Positions 1-12,700 of a stretch of 64,000 nt of DNA are shown piece by piece; positions within the stretch are counted from its first letter, which is position 1, and every line of letters starts with the position of its first letter. The stretch lies in assembly GCA_016648135.1 (NCBI GenBank), contig JADDOH010000159.1:19442-83441 (forward strand), in the 5' to 3' direction. Made by a program: the position numbers and the translations under genes. The notes below the pieces were generated by a model that did no database searches, was not told where the DNA came from, and saw nothing but the letters and a program-made list of their open reading frames with translations. The stretch is from Agrypnia vestita (Eukaryota > Arthropoda > Insecta > Trichoptera > Phryganeidae).

Positions 1-241
1 TCCGTCGTTTTTAACGGGTTACAGCTAGTATAAATATACATGTCAATAAAAATGATTAAATCTATATTAGAACATGATACCGCTAACACAATTAAAATAC
101 ATCTACATATATTATATTTTTAGTGAAGTAGATAGATATATGTTTAAAACTTGCACTTATGTTGCAATTAATTATCTTGAACAACCGTTTACTTAACTTC
201 ATTAATTTAATGATATATATGTATATATATATATATATATA
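1..241. repeat. AT-rich left edge with a degenerate dispersed repeat
   Basis: The first ~95 bases share a diffuse pattern (TCCGT, then CGGGTTTACGGCTAG-like, then ATATTAGAACA) with 59286-59380, suggesting an old dispersed repeat that may run off the window edge. The rest is AT-rich and ends in a short (TA)n run at about 219-243. No gene seen. Confidence 0.3.
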
Positions 242-373
242 TAATTATCGAGAGAAAGAAACTTATATAAGGTATTTATTACAGTAATGCAGTTTAAAGA
301 CATGTGGGTTCATGTCTTTAAACTTTCTTTAAATAAATAATATAATTTACCCGTTTCTTTCTCTCGATAATTA
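242..373. mobile_element. Small MITE/foldback with 21 bp terminal inverted repeats
   Basis: TAATTATCGAGAGAAAGAAAC at the left end is matched by its exact reverse complement at 353-373. Inside lies a second, independent hairpin (291-324): a perfect 14 bp stem (AGTTTAAAGACATG) with a 6-nt loop. There is no coding capacity. The size and perfect terminal repeats fit a non-autonomous DNA transposon; the superfamily cannot be assigned. Confidence 0.6.
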
Positions 374-619
374 AATGAAACAGTAATTTTTAAATATATT
401 GGTAACCCTCAATCAAAATCCAAAGACCCAACCCATTCGGAGTCTAGCATTCCCCCGATAAATTAATGAAAAAGGGTTGCTTATCAACTTTTCATTTGTA
501 ATCCCGATGGACTTATCGCCATTTTGATTAATTAATTACACCTTCGATATGACTCTCGAAATGGCCGACCTGTCGCGTGATGTGACGCCCTTCTGGGGTA
601 GGTGCCGGTTCATTTGTAG

Positions 620-1476
620 AGCGGAGCCAAACCTTGCCTGCCCCTGGGAATCAAATCACTCGGTAATTTGGAAAGAGTCTACCATTATCGCGGAAGAACT
701 GTCTTTTTAGGCAAATTGTTTTCACGTCACCGAAATTGCGAGTTATTTATTACATTGAATCGTGGATGTCCATCCAAACTTTTAAGGTGTGTTTAATAAT
801 GTTATCGAATAGGTACATACAAGTAGATCCTGATCTGTATAATCGAATTCAATTAATTCAAATGGAGTTGCTACAGGTACTTCCTCCAGGGTACATTACC
901 ATAGACATTACTATAAATATAGACTAGTCACTAAAAAACAAATCTGAGACATCTAGTTTCTGCTGTCTTCTATTAAGTACTAAATGTATCAGTCAGAAAG
1001 CGATAGAAATTATTTTCAAAACCACAAATAAAACATAATTTTTAAGAACGAATGCATATGAAGTTGAAGCGAATTGCGGTATTTATTCTATTGTATTTTC
1101 TCTTTCTTTCTTATAGCACAACATACGTGTAAGAGAGGTACAAATATAAATAGGGTTGTGTATTGTATTAATATTTTTTATATATATCGCGCGGACATTT
1201 ATACATTTTGGACACCCCTAGACCAACTCCCGCAGTGTGCGTCTATGTTCACAGTAATTCGGGTGGTCGTACTGTGTAGCAGATATTTTGGTTTGTAAAT
1301 GGTCTGTATTTATAGTACGTCTATGTACATTACCTAATTCCTAAAATTATAAAACGCATTTGTTACATTATAGCTAGCATTTAACTAAAAAGACGGTTCT
1401 TCCGCGATAATGGTAGAACTCTTTCCAAATTACCCAGTGATTTGATTCCCTGGGGCAGGCAAGGTTTGGCTCCGCT
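620..1476. mobile_element. Element bounded by ~86 bp inverted repeats
   Basis: Positions 620-704 and 1391-1476 are inverted copies differing at about four positions. They contain blocks such as CCGCGATAATGGTAGA and GGCAGGCAAGGTTTGGCTCC. The ~690 bp between them is AT-rich and carries only short, unconvincing reading frames. This could be a non-autonomous transposon with long terminal inverted repeats or a local inverted duplication. No target-site duplication was recognised. Confidence 0.5.
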
Positions 1477-2834
1477 TTATATATATTGGGAGGTTAATTA
1501 TTTTGCGTGGTAAGCTTTCCGCTACTCTCCCCAGGACTTATGGAGCGCCAAACTGAAAGGTTTCCTCGCGATAGAGAAATATCGCCAAACTGGAAAGTTA
1601 TTAATTTTGCGATATATTAGGAATCTGCTCCTGGCGCATTTAAGAGGATTACTAAGAGTCGCACCAGAAGTCAGATATACAAAACCTCCTTCACCGGCTA
1701 GTCAGCGTGGCATGAGATGCAGGGTTAGGTATCGTGGATTTGATCAGAATGATATGAATAATGACTCAATAAGCTAAAATATACAATACATAAAATAAAA
1801 GACACATACTAATTTAGGTTTATGAAATTACTAGGCTAGATCTTGGATTTAAACGGGGAACTGAAAACAAATGTATTTATTGACACAGTTTATTATGAAT
1901 AACGCATTGACAAACTAAATTCATAAATCCTGACTATTTCTATATCTTTTTACTTAATAATTTTATGTTCGGCCGTTAACTATTTCTATACTAGATCCCC
2001 GCATCGGCTATCTCAGTTTCGCACCTCGTTCTCCGCATCCGCCCTTCGTCTCAGCTACATTCTCGTGTGGTTATTAGTTTTAATATTAGGTTTTTATTTA
2101 TTATCACTGGTTGCATGATATTAAGGTTCCTAAAACGAAACATCTGTTCTAGAATTATTAACACCGTTTTATCCTCAGTAGCATTTAATCGTGGGAGAAT
2201 TTAAATCTTGATGTCTTATTATTTTATTTAAATGATGATGATTGCAGTTCATTGCATACTCTCTGTACGTGGGAGAGTTTTACAATATTAAATATTTGCT
2301 TTAATTATTAGTTTTATTACTTGTTATTTAAAATAACGGATCACAGTCCATTTTAGAAGATTACATATTATTTACACAATGATGTTGAGTAGTACTAGGC
2401 ATCAAAGATCTTTACATTATAGATTATATTAAGTTTTGAATTTAAGATTATTTGGGGTATTCAGTCTAGCAGAAAATTATTAAAAAGCCACAGGTCTATA
2501 GCGTCATAGCGATACAGCATCATAGTGGTACAGGGGTTCTGCATAAATATACAACAATATTAGTTAAAATACCTTTAGGTCTGCAGAATCCAAAGACGAG
2601 GGTCACTGATGGAATATTACCAGGTCGGCAAACCGTCCGATGTACCTGAACCCCTGTAAATAGGTGGTTAGATGGTCTTGATAACAAAGAGAGCCTTTGT
2701 TGGCGAGCTCGAGTTGTTTAAATAGACTTGTTTGGCCTAGTGATGGGACACACATTAGTAATCGCAGTACTGTAATTACTCGCGATTCTATTAATTTTTT
2801 TTTTTTTATTTAGTGCGAAATTATTTCATCACAT

Positions 2835-2896
<62 letters not shown>

Positions 2897-3379
2897 TATA
2901 TACACATATATATTTTATATGATACTTACAGACAAATGTCCATGTGATGTTTTGTGGGTCTGATATGTAAAAATAAGAAAAATGATAAATAAATAAAATT
3001 AAAAAGTAAGCCAAAATATTTCTTTGTTCCATTCAGCTACACTGGGAGGGGGATATTATCGGGCCCTTTTCCATATTTGAACGCCATTATAATCGATATA
3101 CTGGCATTGTATAGAATATTGTGTTCATTGTCGTCGGTTTCGCAAATCTATAAGAGTAACAGAACAGTAGCAGAAAACGGCAATAAAGGATTTTGAATGT
3201 TTTAGTTCATATTGTGGCGATCGCCTGCTTAATGATATTATTTCAATCATAATTCATTGAATATCCCGCGATCAAAGACAATACCCGGTGTGTGAAAAAT
3301 AAGAAGAAAATTAACTATATTTCTCTGTTCTATGGTCTACAAAACGAAGAACCATAGAAAAGTGGAAGCGTAGAAGATA
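1477..3379. other. Intergenic region upstream of PPT2
   Basis: No coding exon is supported. A moderately GC-richer patch at 1480-1760 has no long open frame. Around 2528-2660 a possible short inverted pair (ACAGGGGTT / AACCCCTGT) could be another small MITE. The 3050-3380 stretch should contain the PPT2 promoter and 5' UTR, but I see no convincing TATA box or other core element. Confidence 0.4.
2834..2911. repeat. (TA)n microsatellite
   Basis: About 78 bases of almost pure TA dinucleotide with a few phase slips. Other, shorter TA runs occur near 222, 9607, 22098, 27341 and 58829. Confidence 0.9.
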
Positions 3380-3565
3380 ATGATGGCAGCCCTGAGTGGA
3401 GTAACAGCAATCTGTATTTTCCTTTATCTGTGCCCATATTTTTCATTTGACGTATCCTATTGGTCTATCTGTCAAATGAGTAAACAACTTTTGAAAGCGA
3501 ACAAAGAAAGTCGATTGCTCGCTTCGCTCTGTGGCTTCGCTCCTGTGATTAAAAATGTTCAGTAA
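3380..3565 (+). other. Possible upstream ORF overlapping the PPT2 start
   Basis: A 61-codon frame starting with two ATGs (MMAALSG...) ends at 3565, ten bases past the first base of the PPT2 start codon and in a different frame. If PPT2 transcripts begin upstream of 3380, this would act as an overlapping upstream ORF that lowers PPT2 translation. It is equally likely that transcription starts further 3' and the frame is never used. The protein shows a hydrophobic stretch but no recognised family. Confidence 0.3.
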
Positions 3566-3704
3566 GAGGATGCGAATAAGCTCCTTATTATTTTGTTTTT
3601 TACATATATTTTCCTATGGAGATTCTTATAAACCTGTCGTTATTATGCATGGAGTGCTCACTGGATCTGAAAGTATGGTTTTAATTGCGAATCGAATACA
3701 AAAG
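3555..3704 (+). CDS. Ppt2: PPT2 coding exon 1
   Basis: Residues 1-50: signal peptide and the first core strand with [14 protein letters not shown]. Phase 0 end, donor AAG|GTACTG. Confidence 0.93.
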
Positions 3705-6700
3705 GTACTGAATATTTAATTAAATCAATCGCGTCATTTTCGTGTATCATTTTTTTATTTTTTATTATTATTGAGGTCAGTTTAAAAATGTAATGTTTAC
3801 GTAATCAACTGAAATAATCCTAATTTTAACTCCTGGTGACAAAACTTTATGATGGGAGTATTTGTCTTAATTCCTCATTATGTATTCTGTACTCGATTTA
3901 TCGAATGATTTTTATTTTCTCTTGAAATCTGTTAAAAGTCAATCTCCCTTCAGTACTTGCCTAAAGCGTAATTATATTTATACTATATTTCAGGCTCATC
4001 CTGGTACTGTTGTGTATAATATTGATAGGTTTGGTGGCTGGTCAAGCTTAGAGCCCATGTGGCATCAGGTCCAAGAAATGGGAAGGGACATAGCTAACAT
4101 TTCCTCTCAACACCCAGATGGTATTCACTTACTTGGTAAGAAAAATACTTTACTAATTTTTCTGATTCCAAGGTAATCCTATATACCTAGTATCCATTTG
4201 GACCTGTATTTAAAATTGTTTAATAGTGGGTAAAAATAGAGGGGATTCAATTTAATTCGTGTTCACACACTAAACAGTACACCAAGTTGAGCATTGTCAG
4301 GATTGAACGTTAATTGAAATTTTGAATGAGTAGGCATCAGCTCCAGTTTGCAACTGCCTGTCCATATATTCAGTCAATTTGAGTGGAAGCTACTTGCGTG
4401 TGGTGAAAACCACCATTCAGTTTTGTGAAGTTGCATTGCTAGGTTTGGTGGCCATATCCGAAGAGCTTACAATTCTTTAATGATCTTCGCATACTTTCTC
4501 ACTATTCTCACACATAATCTGAAATATTTTTCTTTGTAATGAGTAGTGAATGAAATGAACACACAAATCATGATAAAAATCCTAGTACAATATTTTGTAA
4601 TTGTGCATTGTTTTGAAATATTTGCCACATGTTGTTATTGAGTGGAATAGCGTGTTTCTCAATATTTCTAAATTTTCTTATAATTTTTCAATCTTGTCAC
4701 TAAAACAAAGTGCTATCAGATTTTTACAGCCGCTTAGAATTGTAGAATTTTCTGGGTTATTCTGCCGTACATCTCTGACCTCTCTGGGTGTTTTCTCAGA
4801 CTCCATTTGTACATCATGGGAGCTGAGAATCTGTGACATTAGTTCTGACCCTGCAATGGAATCAGAAACGTCAGCCAAAGATGTCGGAATCACATGACAG
4901 AATAACCCAGAAAACTCTAGACAGAATATCACAAAAATCTTTACTTTAGCATGTTGTGATTTTAATCATATGATATAAGAAATAAGTCATTCTAATTTTT
5001 GTCCCTTTGCACTATCCAATGAACTAAATATTATTTTGCATGCTGGCATATTCAATCACAACAATCACTTATATTTAGTAATTTCTGCCAGAAGTAGGAC
5101 TGACAGGGTATACCATGGTAGATATTATATCCTACTATCATAGCAGGATGGTAGAACTATACATTTTTCATGCTACAATACAAGTACAATTTCATGATAC
5201 AAGTCCTCAGTTCAGTGTTTCTCCTATAAAAATGGTTGGAATTGGATGGTATCTAAAAAAAATTGACCTGTGTGACAAAGGATGAATGTCCTAATTACTC
5301 ATCCTCACAAATCTGAAATCCGTTCATCATAAATTAAATATCAGAGCATCGACTTATTTACTCACATATTTCTTAAGTGATCGATGAGCTGTTGTTTTTA
5401 AGAAGACACATGAATATTTTTGTTTGTATCCATTTAACCCCATTACTTTTTATCTATATATATTTTTAATTGGATCATGTGAGTGAATGTTTATTACATT
5501 GCTGATAACTTCAGTAATACTTTTTGTTATTATTTTGTATTTTATGACCCAGATTACTAATCCTAGAATGCTTGCTTGACAACACTGATCAAATGTTGTA
5601 CTTTTCTCATATTCTTGTGTATACTGGTGATATTTTTTCTGATTCTGGACTTTTAAATTTACCAGGGTAAGTATTCCAGGCATCTGGCGTATTATGTATA
5701 TGTTCTAGATACATAACATATTGATGGCTTCGTAACAAAAAAACCTAGCTACAAATTGTCCATTTTTCGGGAGAGGAAAACAAGTTTTTTATAAGATTGA
5801 AATGTAACAAACAAACCAAATTTTAACATATATATAAATAGATTTTCTTTTTTAAATAGAATTGAAAGATAGTATTTAGCTCATGAGACACATTTCCTAC
5901 AACCATTGGTAAAAATCTTTATTTCATGGATGAAACCGTGAATTTTGAACAATTCTGCATTCCCAACTAAAAAAAGAGGTTCCTTCCAAAACTCTATTTT
6001 TAATTATTTTCACTATCTGGTTATTTGTTATTATCATTCCAGAAATTTGTTCTGCAATGATAATCTTATTCAAATTTTATTAATTTTATTCGGCTTTTAT
6101 CAAGGAGAATGAATTATTAATGTTCAATGTAAGGTTTTACAAAAGATAAGTCAGAATAATTTAAAAAATTGCTAACTTTGATGACCTGTTGACATTAATT
6201 TCACTATTCAAAATGAATAAGACTCTCCCGAAGTTTTTGCTACTTGCTATGAACAACAATATATGTAATAATATTCCCTTAATTTTAATAAATAAATAAT
6301 TATAAAACTTGAACTCAATAATATAATTTCCAGTTATTCCGTCTTAACATCCAAGTATTTCATTTTACTAACATCACAAAATGGGTTAAATGCATGTTAA
6401 ATGGCTTCTGTGTTTTCTGACTTTTAAAATTTTTTTGCATTGTTGCAATATTGTTCATTTGTATTATATTCTGTGGAAAAATGTTTTTTTAATACTAAAA
6501 CTTTGTAACATTACAATATCTACAATTAGCAACTAGTACTATCCTGGAATGGTCTTATTTATTACTGTGGTTATTTATTAGTATTTTAATGATAATTTTT
6601 GCATTAATTATAATGCATAAATCATAAAGATTGTACATAAAATAAAACATGATTTTATTTTATGTACAATCTTTAGCAGAACACAATGTTATTAATCGTT

Positions 6701-9700
6701 GTTTTTAAATTTATATATGATAATCAACTGTTTTTGAGTAACTGTTCTGTTTCAGGATATTCTCAGGGTGGACTCATCAGTCGGGTAATACTTGAAACAT
6801 TTACAAACCACACGGTGCACAACTTCATTTCACTCAGCTCTCCCCAAGGCGGTCAATATGGAGGTATACCTTTCAACATATGCAGTCATTTTGTACAAAA
6901 TTCCAATATAATATGCATACCTAATCTAGTAGAATAGAAGATTTTCAACATTTTCAAAATGTTTAACTTTTTAATATCTTGAGCGATTAGACCTTTCATT
7001 TGTAGAGTTTCCAAATTCTTTTTAAGATAAGATCTAGCAAAAGCAATAAATCTCCAGGGAGTAATATCTATTTGGAGGCTTCAAAAAACATTAAACAATT
7101 CAGACAATTTTACTTTTGCTAAATATGTTGTCTTTATTTAACTAAGTATGAATTATTTTCCATTTAAGCAGTTTGGTTAAAAATAGCATATTTCATTATT
7201 AGGTCTATTTAAAGCATATTTAATTATTAGGTCTATTTAAAGCACAATCAAAAAAACTCTAATCTTTTAAAATAAAAATCTAATTTAATGACTTTTGAAC
7301 AATGAAAAGGTTACTGATATCCCATCCAACACCAAATCAAGTGAGTTCTAAATATGTAATTATAAAATCAAGTACAGAAAAACCCCATTAATTCAAATCT
7401 CGATCGATAATTTCAAATTCGCTATAATCCAAAAATTTTAAAACGCACAAGACCCAAAATTTTAATTTCATAGTTGATTATCCCCGATAGTTTGAAATAA
7501 TTTTAGAACCTTGCACCATAAATCAATGTATTTTAAATCAAAATTTGATTTTTTTTAACTAGTTATAAAAAACTAATAACACGCGCAACTTTTTAACTGT
7601 GTGCTCTCGTGTGGGGGTTCTTTATGTACTTCGCAATACCTTGTCAAATCCACTTTATCTATAAATATAATGCCGAAGTCCTTCAAATTAGGAAATGCTA
7701 TGCATGCCATTGTCAGTTTAAGTTTGTGCTAATATCTCTTACTTGAACGCGATTAAAATTGTTTTTCACTTTTTAAATTCCTCTTTTATGTGTTAAAATG
7801 TTTAATTTTCTTTGCAATAAGTCATTTTGACTTATCATACTTGGCATATGTGTAGACGACTTATTTCTAATAACTGTGAGTCAGAAAAAAGACGCAATGG
7901 AAAGTTAAAATGGAGTGAAGATTGAAGAAGCCTTTAATAAATTCAAATTAAAATTACAATTTTAAATATTTTCAATTATAGACATCCAAGTATGACAAAA
8001 TGGAAAAAAAAATTACTGGAAGCGAGAATGTCAATGTCGGGTATTTTTTTTTTTTTTATTTCATTCGGTCATCCAACAGACAGACATTTTAATAATAGAA
8101 GTGTCACAATCTTTGTATAAGCACAATAAATAATGTGTTTTCGAAACGATTTCTTGAAATATGCAGATTTCTCAAAATTAGCAGATTTTTTTCATGAGTT
8201 TTACAATTTTTGGCAGATCTCAATCGCATTGTGTTTTGTTGGTACCTAACCTGTATTTTGAAATCAACAAGGTTCTACTGTATTACAAAGTTGTGTTCAC
8301 TGTAAATGATAATACGTTAAAACCTTGTTAATTCGAAATTCAATAGACCCTAAAAAACATTTTGAATTATGCAGAACCCGTTAATTCGAAATTCAAGGTA
8401 AAAAAAAAAAATTGCGATGCAATTGCGAATTTTGCCAAAAATCGTAAAATTTGTGAAAAAAGACATTAATTTTATGTAAAACGTTTGTATTTTTGCATAT
8501 TTCAAGAAATCATTTTGAAAATGCAATACAGTAAAACCTCAGTTTTACACCTCTCTAGAGAGCAGTAAAAAACGAAATAAAACTGAGCAAAACGTAAAAG
8601 TTAACAAATGAAAATTATATACAAAAATGGGCTTTCGATGAAAATAAAAAAAAAACTAATGCTTTAATTTTCAAAAATGTTGCTAAAAAAAAAGGAAAAT
8701 AACCCTATTTATGTAATCCGAGATATTCAGCCCAACCTCGATTTGGAGTCTTCTTTAGAATGATACCACTCACAGAAAGTGCTCGCAGACATTAACCACT
8801 CTGTCAATATCTTTACATTTTTTTCAATCATCTTCTAATGGTCAATTGTACTTTTTGTCGCAATTTTTTTTGGTCAAATTGTAAAGAATACTAACTATTA
8901 AAACGGCTAACTGTCGTGTTTTTTGGTAAAAGTTTTTGGTTAAATTTAAATTACAGAATTCAAATCATACTCCCAGAGGCGGGAAAGATGATTTAATTAC
9001 GGCGAGCTCAGTTCGGCAGCATTGCTCTGCATACTTCAGGGTAATTGGTGGATTCACAAGATGGGTGTGGGAAGTTATTTTGCAAATGAAAACACTTTAC
9101 TTTTTTGACAAGTATTTAAATAAAATCACATATATGGGGTATCGGGGTACATGGGACGTGTTATTAAAAATATATGAAATATGGTGTATGACAATATAAA
9201 TATCACGTGTTAAGAGGTCAACACGACAATGCTGAACTTTCAGAATTGCTGTGTATAGCAAAACAAATATCGAATGTTTAGGAAATTATTATGACAAGGA
9301 TGAATTTTCTATTAAACAATTATAGTTATCACTGAGGCATTCAACAAATCGTCTTCACCTTCAAGACATCATTCAGTACACAATTTATATTTTGGTCATC
9401 GTAAGAATGCTGCCTGAGAGCTTATATGTTAATTTTAAAAAGATGATAGAAATCAATATTGGAGAACATTTGTTTATAATTGTACAGGAAATCTAAGATT
9501 GCAAAGTTGTTACTATATGAAGTTATTCAACCCTTTTTTTTATAATACATATAAGATGAGTTTAATTTATTTATTATTATTAATAATTATATTAATATAT
9601 TATAAATATATATATATATATATATATATCTATATATAATATATATATCCGGAGAGCGTGCTTTGCAGGGTATCTAGGCACATGGTTCTCATAGGTTTTT

Positions 9701-12700
9701 TTTTGTACCTGAAGCCTTTTGTCTTTTGGATTTTCCGAGTTTGCTTTTGCTGGTCCACCGTAATAATGTCACAGGTTAATGTAGTGCCTGACAAGTAATG
9801 CAACGAGTGGTTGTTTGTTCCGCCGCGCCGGGAACCGGAAGAAACTCAATCTCGAGATATTTCTGCAATCCCAAACTTTTTTATGTTTTAATCACAGATG
9901 GGTTTTGGCTAGAGGCTGTTTGCACGGTCTTAACACTGTATTTTTACAAGATGACTTGTTCCGTATAGGATTTGAGGAAATCCAGATTTTATTGACACCC
10001 CTAATAACAGTCTTTGTTTCTGTATTGAACAAAGTGGTTCTTCCAGCCGGATTGCCGATTTCATCTTTAAATTGTCAACCCGCGGTCTCGATCGGGGCTA
10101 CGATCAGGGACGCTGCGGGAGGAGGATGCAACCAGCAGGCAAGAAGGCTCGGACTCATCGGACAATTCACTTTCCGAAGCCGAGCACGATTCCCAGCTTG
10201 GAAATCGCGAATCAACCATCAAGGCAATGGCGGAAACCATTTGCCAGATGAAGGCGACCCAGTTTTGGAATTAGATGAAAATTCAGTTTCTCGAAAAACG
10301 GCGGTCCGCATTCTGTACAAGGATGACAGACGGGGGTCTAGACTCAAGGACGTCCTGGCAGAGAGTGGGGTGGCGGAAGGGGGCATTTTCCACGTCCTTT
10401 CTATTGAAAAGAAGGGGTCGACGCATGCGCAGTCGAAGGAAAAACTTCCAATTGGATTGTTTGAAACTACGGCGTTCTTATTGGCCAGTTTGAAGAGGAA
10501 AGCCTTGGCATTGGTTTAAAAGGGAGAATAATGCAGTTTGCGACATTACCTACAAATTATAATGGGGGGGAAATTCAAATTCGTCATGGTATTTATAAAA
10601 TAACACGACATAACGTAATATCAAACATATTTTTTACAAAGTAAATAGTAACTGATAAATGGTATAATAATACAAAGAAAATAATAACTGATGAATGATA
10701 TAATAATACAATGTAAATAATAACTGATAAATGAAAAAGAGAAGGAAGAGGCCTATATCCAGCAGAGGAGAGACGAAGGCTAATGAAGAAGAAGAAGATA
10801 AACGATTTTACCCACGCAGAACGGCGCGACAGCCGTTGCGATTTTCGTGAATAGCCGATGGTAAAAGGAGTACAACTACTAAAAAGGGTCATTAGTTAAA
10901 TGTTGAAAATATTTACATTCAGTAAAATTGCTCCTTTTTACATTACTTCATTACTAACTCAATATGTACTCGCTTGAGCCAGAACCCAAACACCAATTGC
11001 CCTGTTGAAAATCAAAATTCATCTATTGCTGATGTGTTAAATTTTTGGAAAGAAAAAAGGAAATTTCGCTCGCAAATTTCAATGATTGTAGAGTTGAATT
11101 TTCTTAATATTTTGGTGTAAAACTTGGGGAAATTAAAATATTCTTCGGTGTAAATTGCGCGAAATATTTGTATGGGAATGTATGAAGATGAAACAGGACT
11201 TTGACTACTCGGTGTAAATAGCAGAAAAACTTGAAAACAAGGAAAGTAAAACAGAAGTTTTACTGTATTTTTATGCTAATACAAAAATCACGACATTTCT
11301 ATTAATAAAGTACCTGATATTGACATATTTGTTCTTCTCACTTGTGGAAAAAATTGAAATATTTTTTTAAATTTTGTTTAATTTCAAAAAAAAATCGAAT
11401 TATATGAACTAAAATGTATTGAATTTTAGTACAAGGGGCCAAAAATTATTTTGTATTACTAATTACCGGGGTTTTCGAATTATCGGGGTTAATTTACTAT
11501 GAAATTAACATTTTGGGATTTGTGGATTTAAAAAATTTCGAATTATGGCGAATTTCCAATTGTCAAGGTTTGAATTAATGGGTTTTAACTCTCTAAGCAG
11601 TGTAAAAAATGCTTGTGTACCTCATTCCATTTAAGAAAGACAATGTGTGTAGTATGCATGGCTTACACATACTAATTTGATTGTCTTTCTTAAATCTACA
11701 TACTGTTGAAAGAGGTCTACATACTGTTTTTGCTTTTGTCAAAAAAATAATCATCAGACCCCTCATTCACTGGTGTAGTAGTTATTTTTTTTAATGTTTC
11801 AATATTAAATCGGTAGAGTAAATTTAATTAGTGATGTTTTCTGGCATATTTATTGTTTTTTATACGGTTTATTGTATAAAATATTTGTGTGATAATTTTC
11901 CAATTTGAATGTCTATCGTTCCTGCTTTTAGCGATTTCAATTTTTCAAAACAGATTTTCAATTTTTTTTAAAAACAGATACTACCCTTGCAAGATATTTT
12001 TTTATAATATATTTTGTTTGGGTGACAATTTGAATATCTTATATTCAACCAATTTACTTTATGTCCTCTTATGGATATCATGTTATTTTAAGTGCCTTGT
12101 ATGTATTTGTTAACAAGAAATCACTTCCTTTCATTAAACCAAAATCAGCTAAAACTAATAAAAGCAATATTAATTTAAGCTGATTTTGTTAGGTTGATGA
12201 AATCTTCAGGTCTTTAAATATGGTCTCTTTTTTTTGGTTGTGACAATATCCTGAAGTCAGCATCATTAGCTAGTTAAGTAGTCAGCTTAATATTTTTGTT
12301 CTCACCTGCGCTTGAATCAGAATTCATTGTAATGTGTAAACAACTTGAGGCATTTTATTATTATTTCTATAATATTTTTATCTTTATTTATTATTTTTCA
12401 AATGTCTTACCAAACAAGATGAAATTTCTCGGAAGCCCTGCAATCTTCCTGTTTCGACCCATACATGCAATCTTTACTGTTATGAAAATAAAGATTTACA
12501 AAATCGTACATGAACATGCTACTTTTTTAATACACCACTAAACAGGTCAGTTTGGGAAAAGCTAGAACCTTTTTAAAACCAAAAATGTATGCCATTTAAA
12601 TGATTTTTTTGGATGCTATTAATAATTTATCTTATTCTTTTTGAATCTCAACGAGTTTTTTGGTTTTCAGATTTCGAAGAGTCTAACTAGCATGTCGCAC

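Larger units (their letters stand above)
8529..11275. mobile_element. Nested TIR element inserted in the pogo-like element
   Basis: CAGTAAAACCTCAGTTTTAC at 8529 and its inverted relative CAGTAAAACTTCTGTTTTAC ending at 11275 are flanked by TA (8527-8528, 11276-11277). This is a pogo-type end of a different subfamily from the host element. The 2.7 kb interior contains a (TA)n run near 9607-9648, the GC-rich island at 9780-10520, a 36 bp tandem repeat and a LINE tail. No transposase is recognisable. Confidence 0.55.
8315..11590. mobile_element. Pogo-like element split by a nested element
   Basis: The left end (after TA 8313-8314) is TTAAAACCTTGTTAATTCG-like and the right end at about 11590 is its inverted relative. 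The right-hand arm at 11400-11580 carries the same subterminal text as the elements at 7375-8280 and 16453-17338 (GAAATTAACATTTTGG-like blocks). The middle, 8529-11275, is a second insertion. Confidence 0.5.

Noticed and set aside
9815..10519. 234-codon open frame
   Set aside because: Amino-acid pattern looks random and a neighbouring frame is more protein-like; no start context or homology visible.
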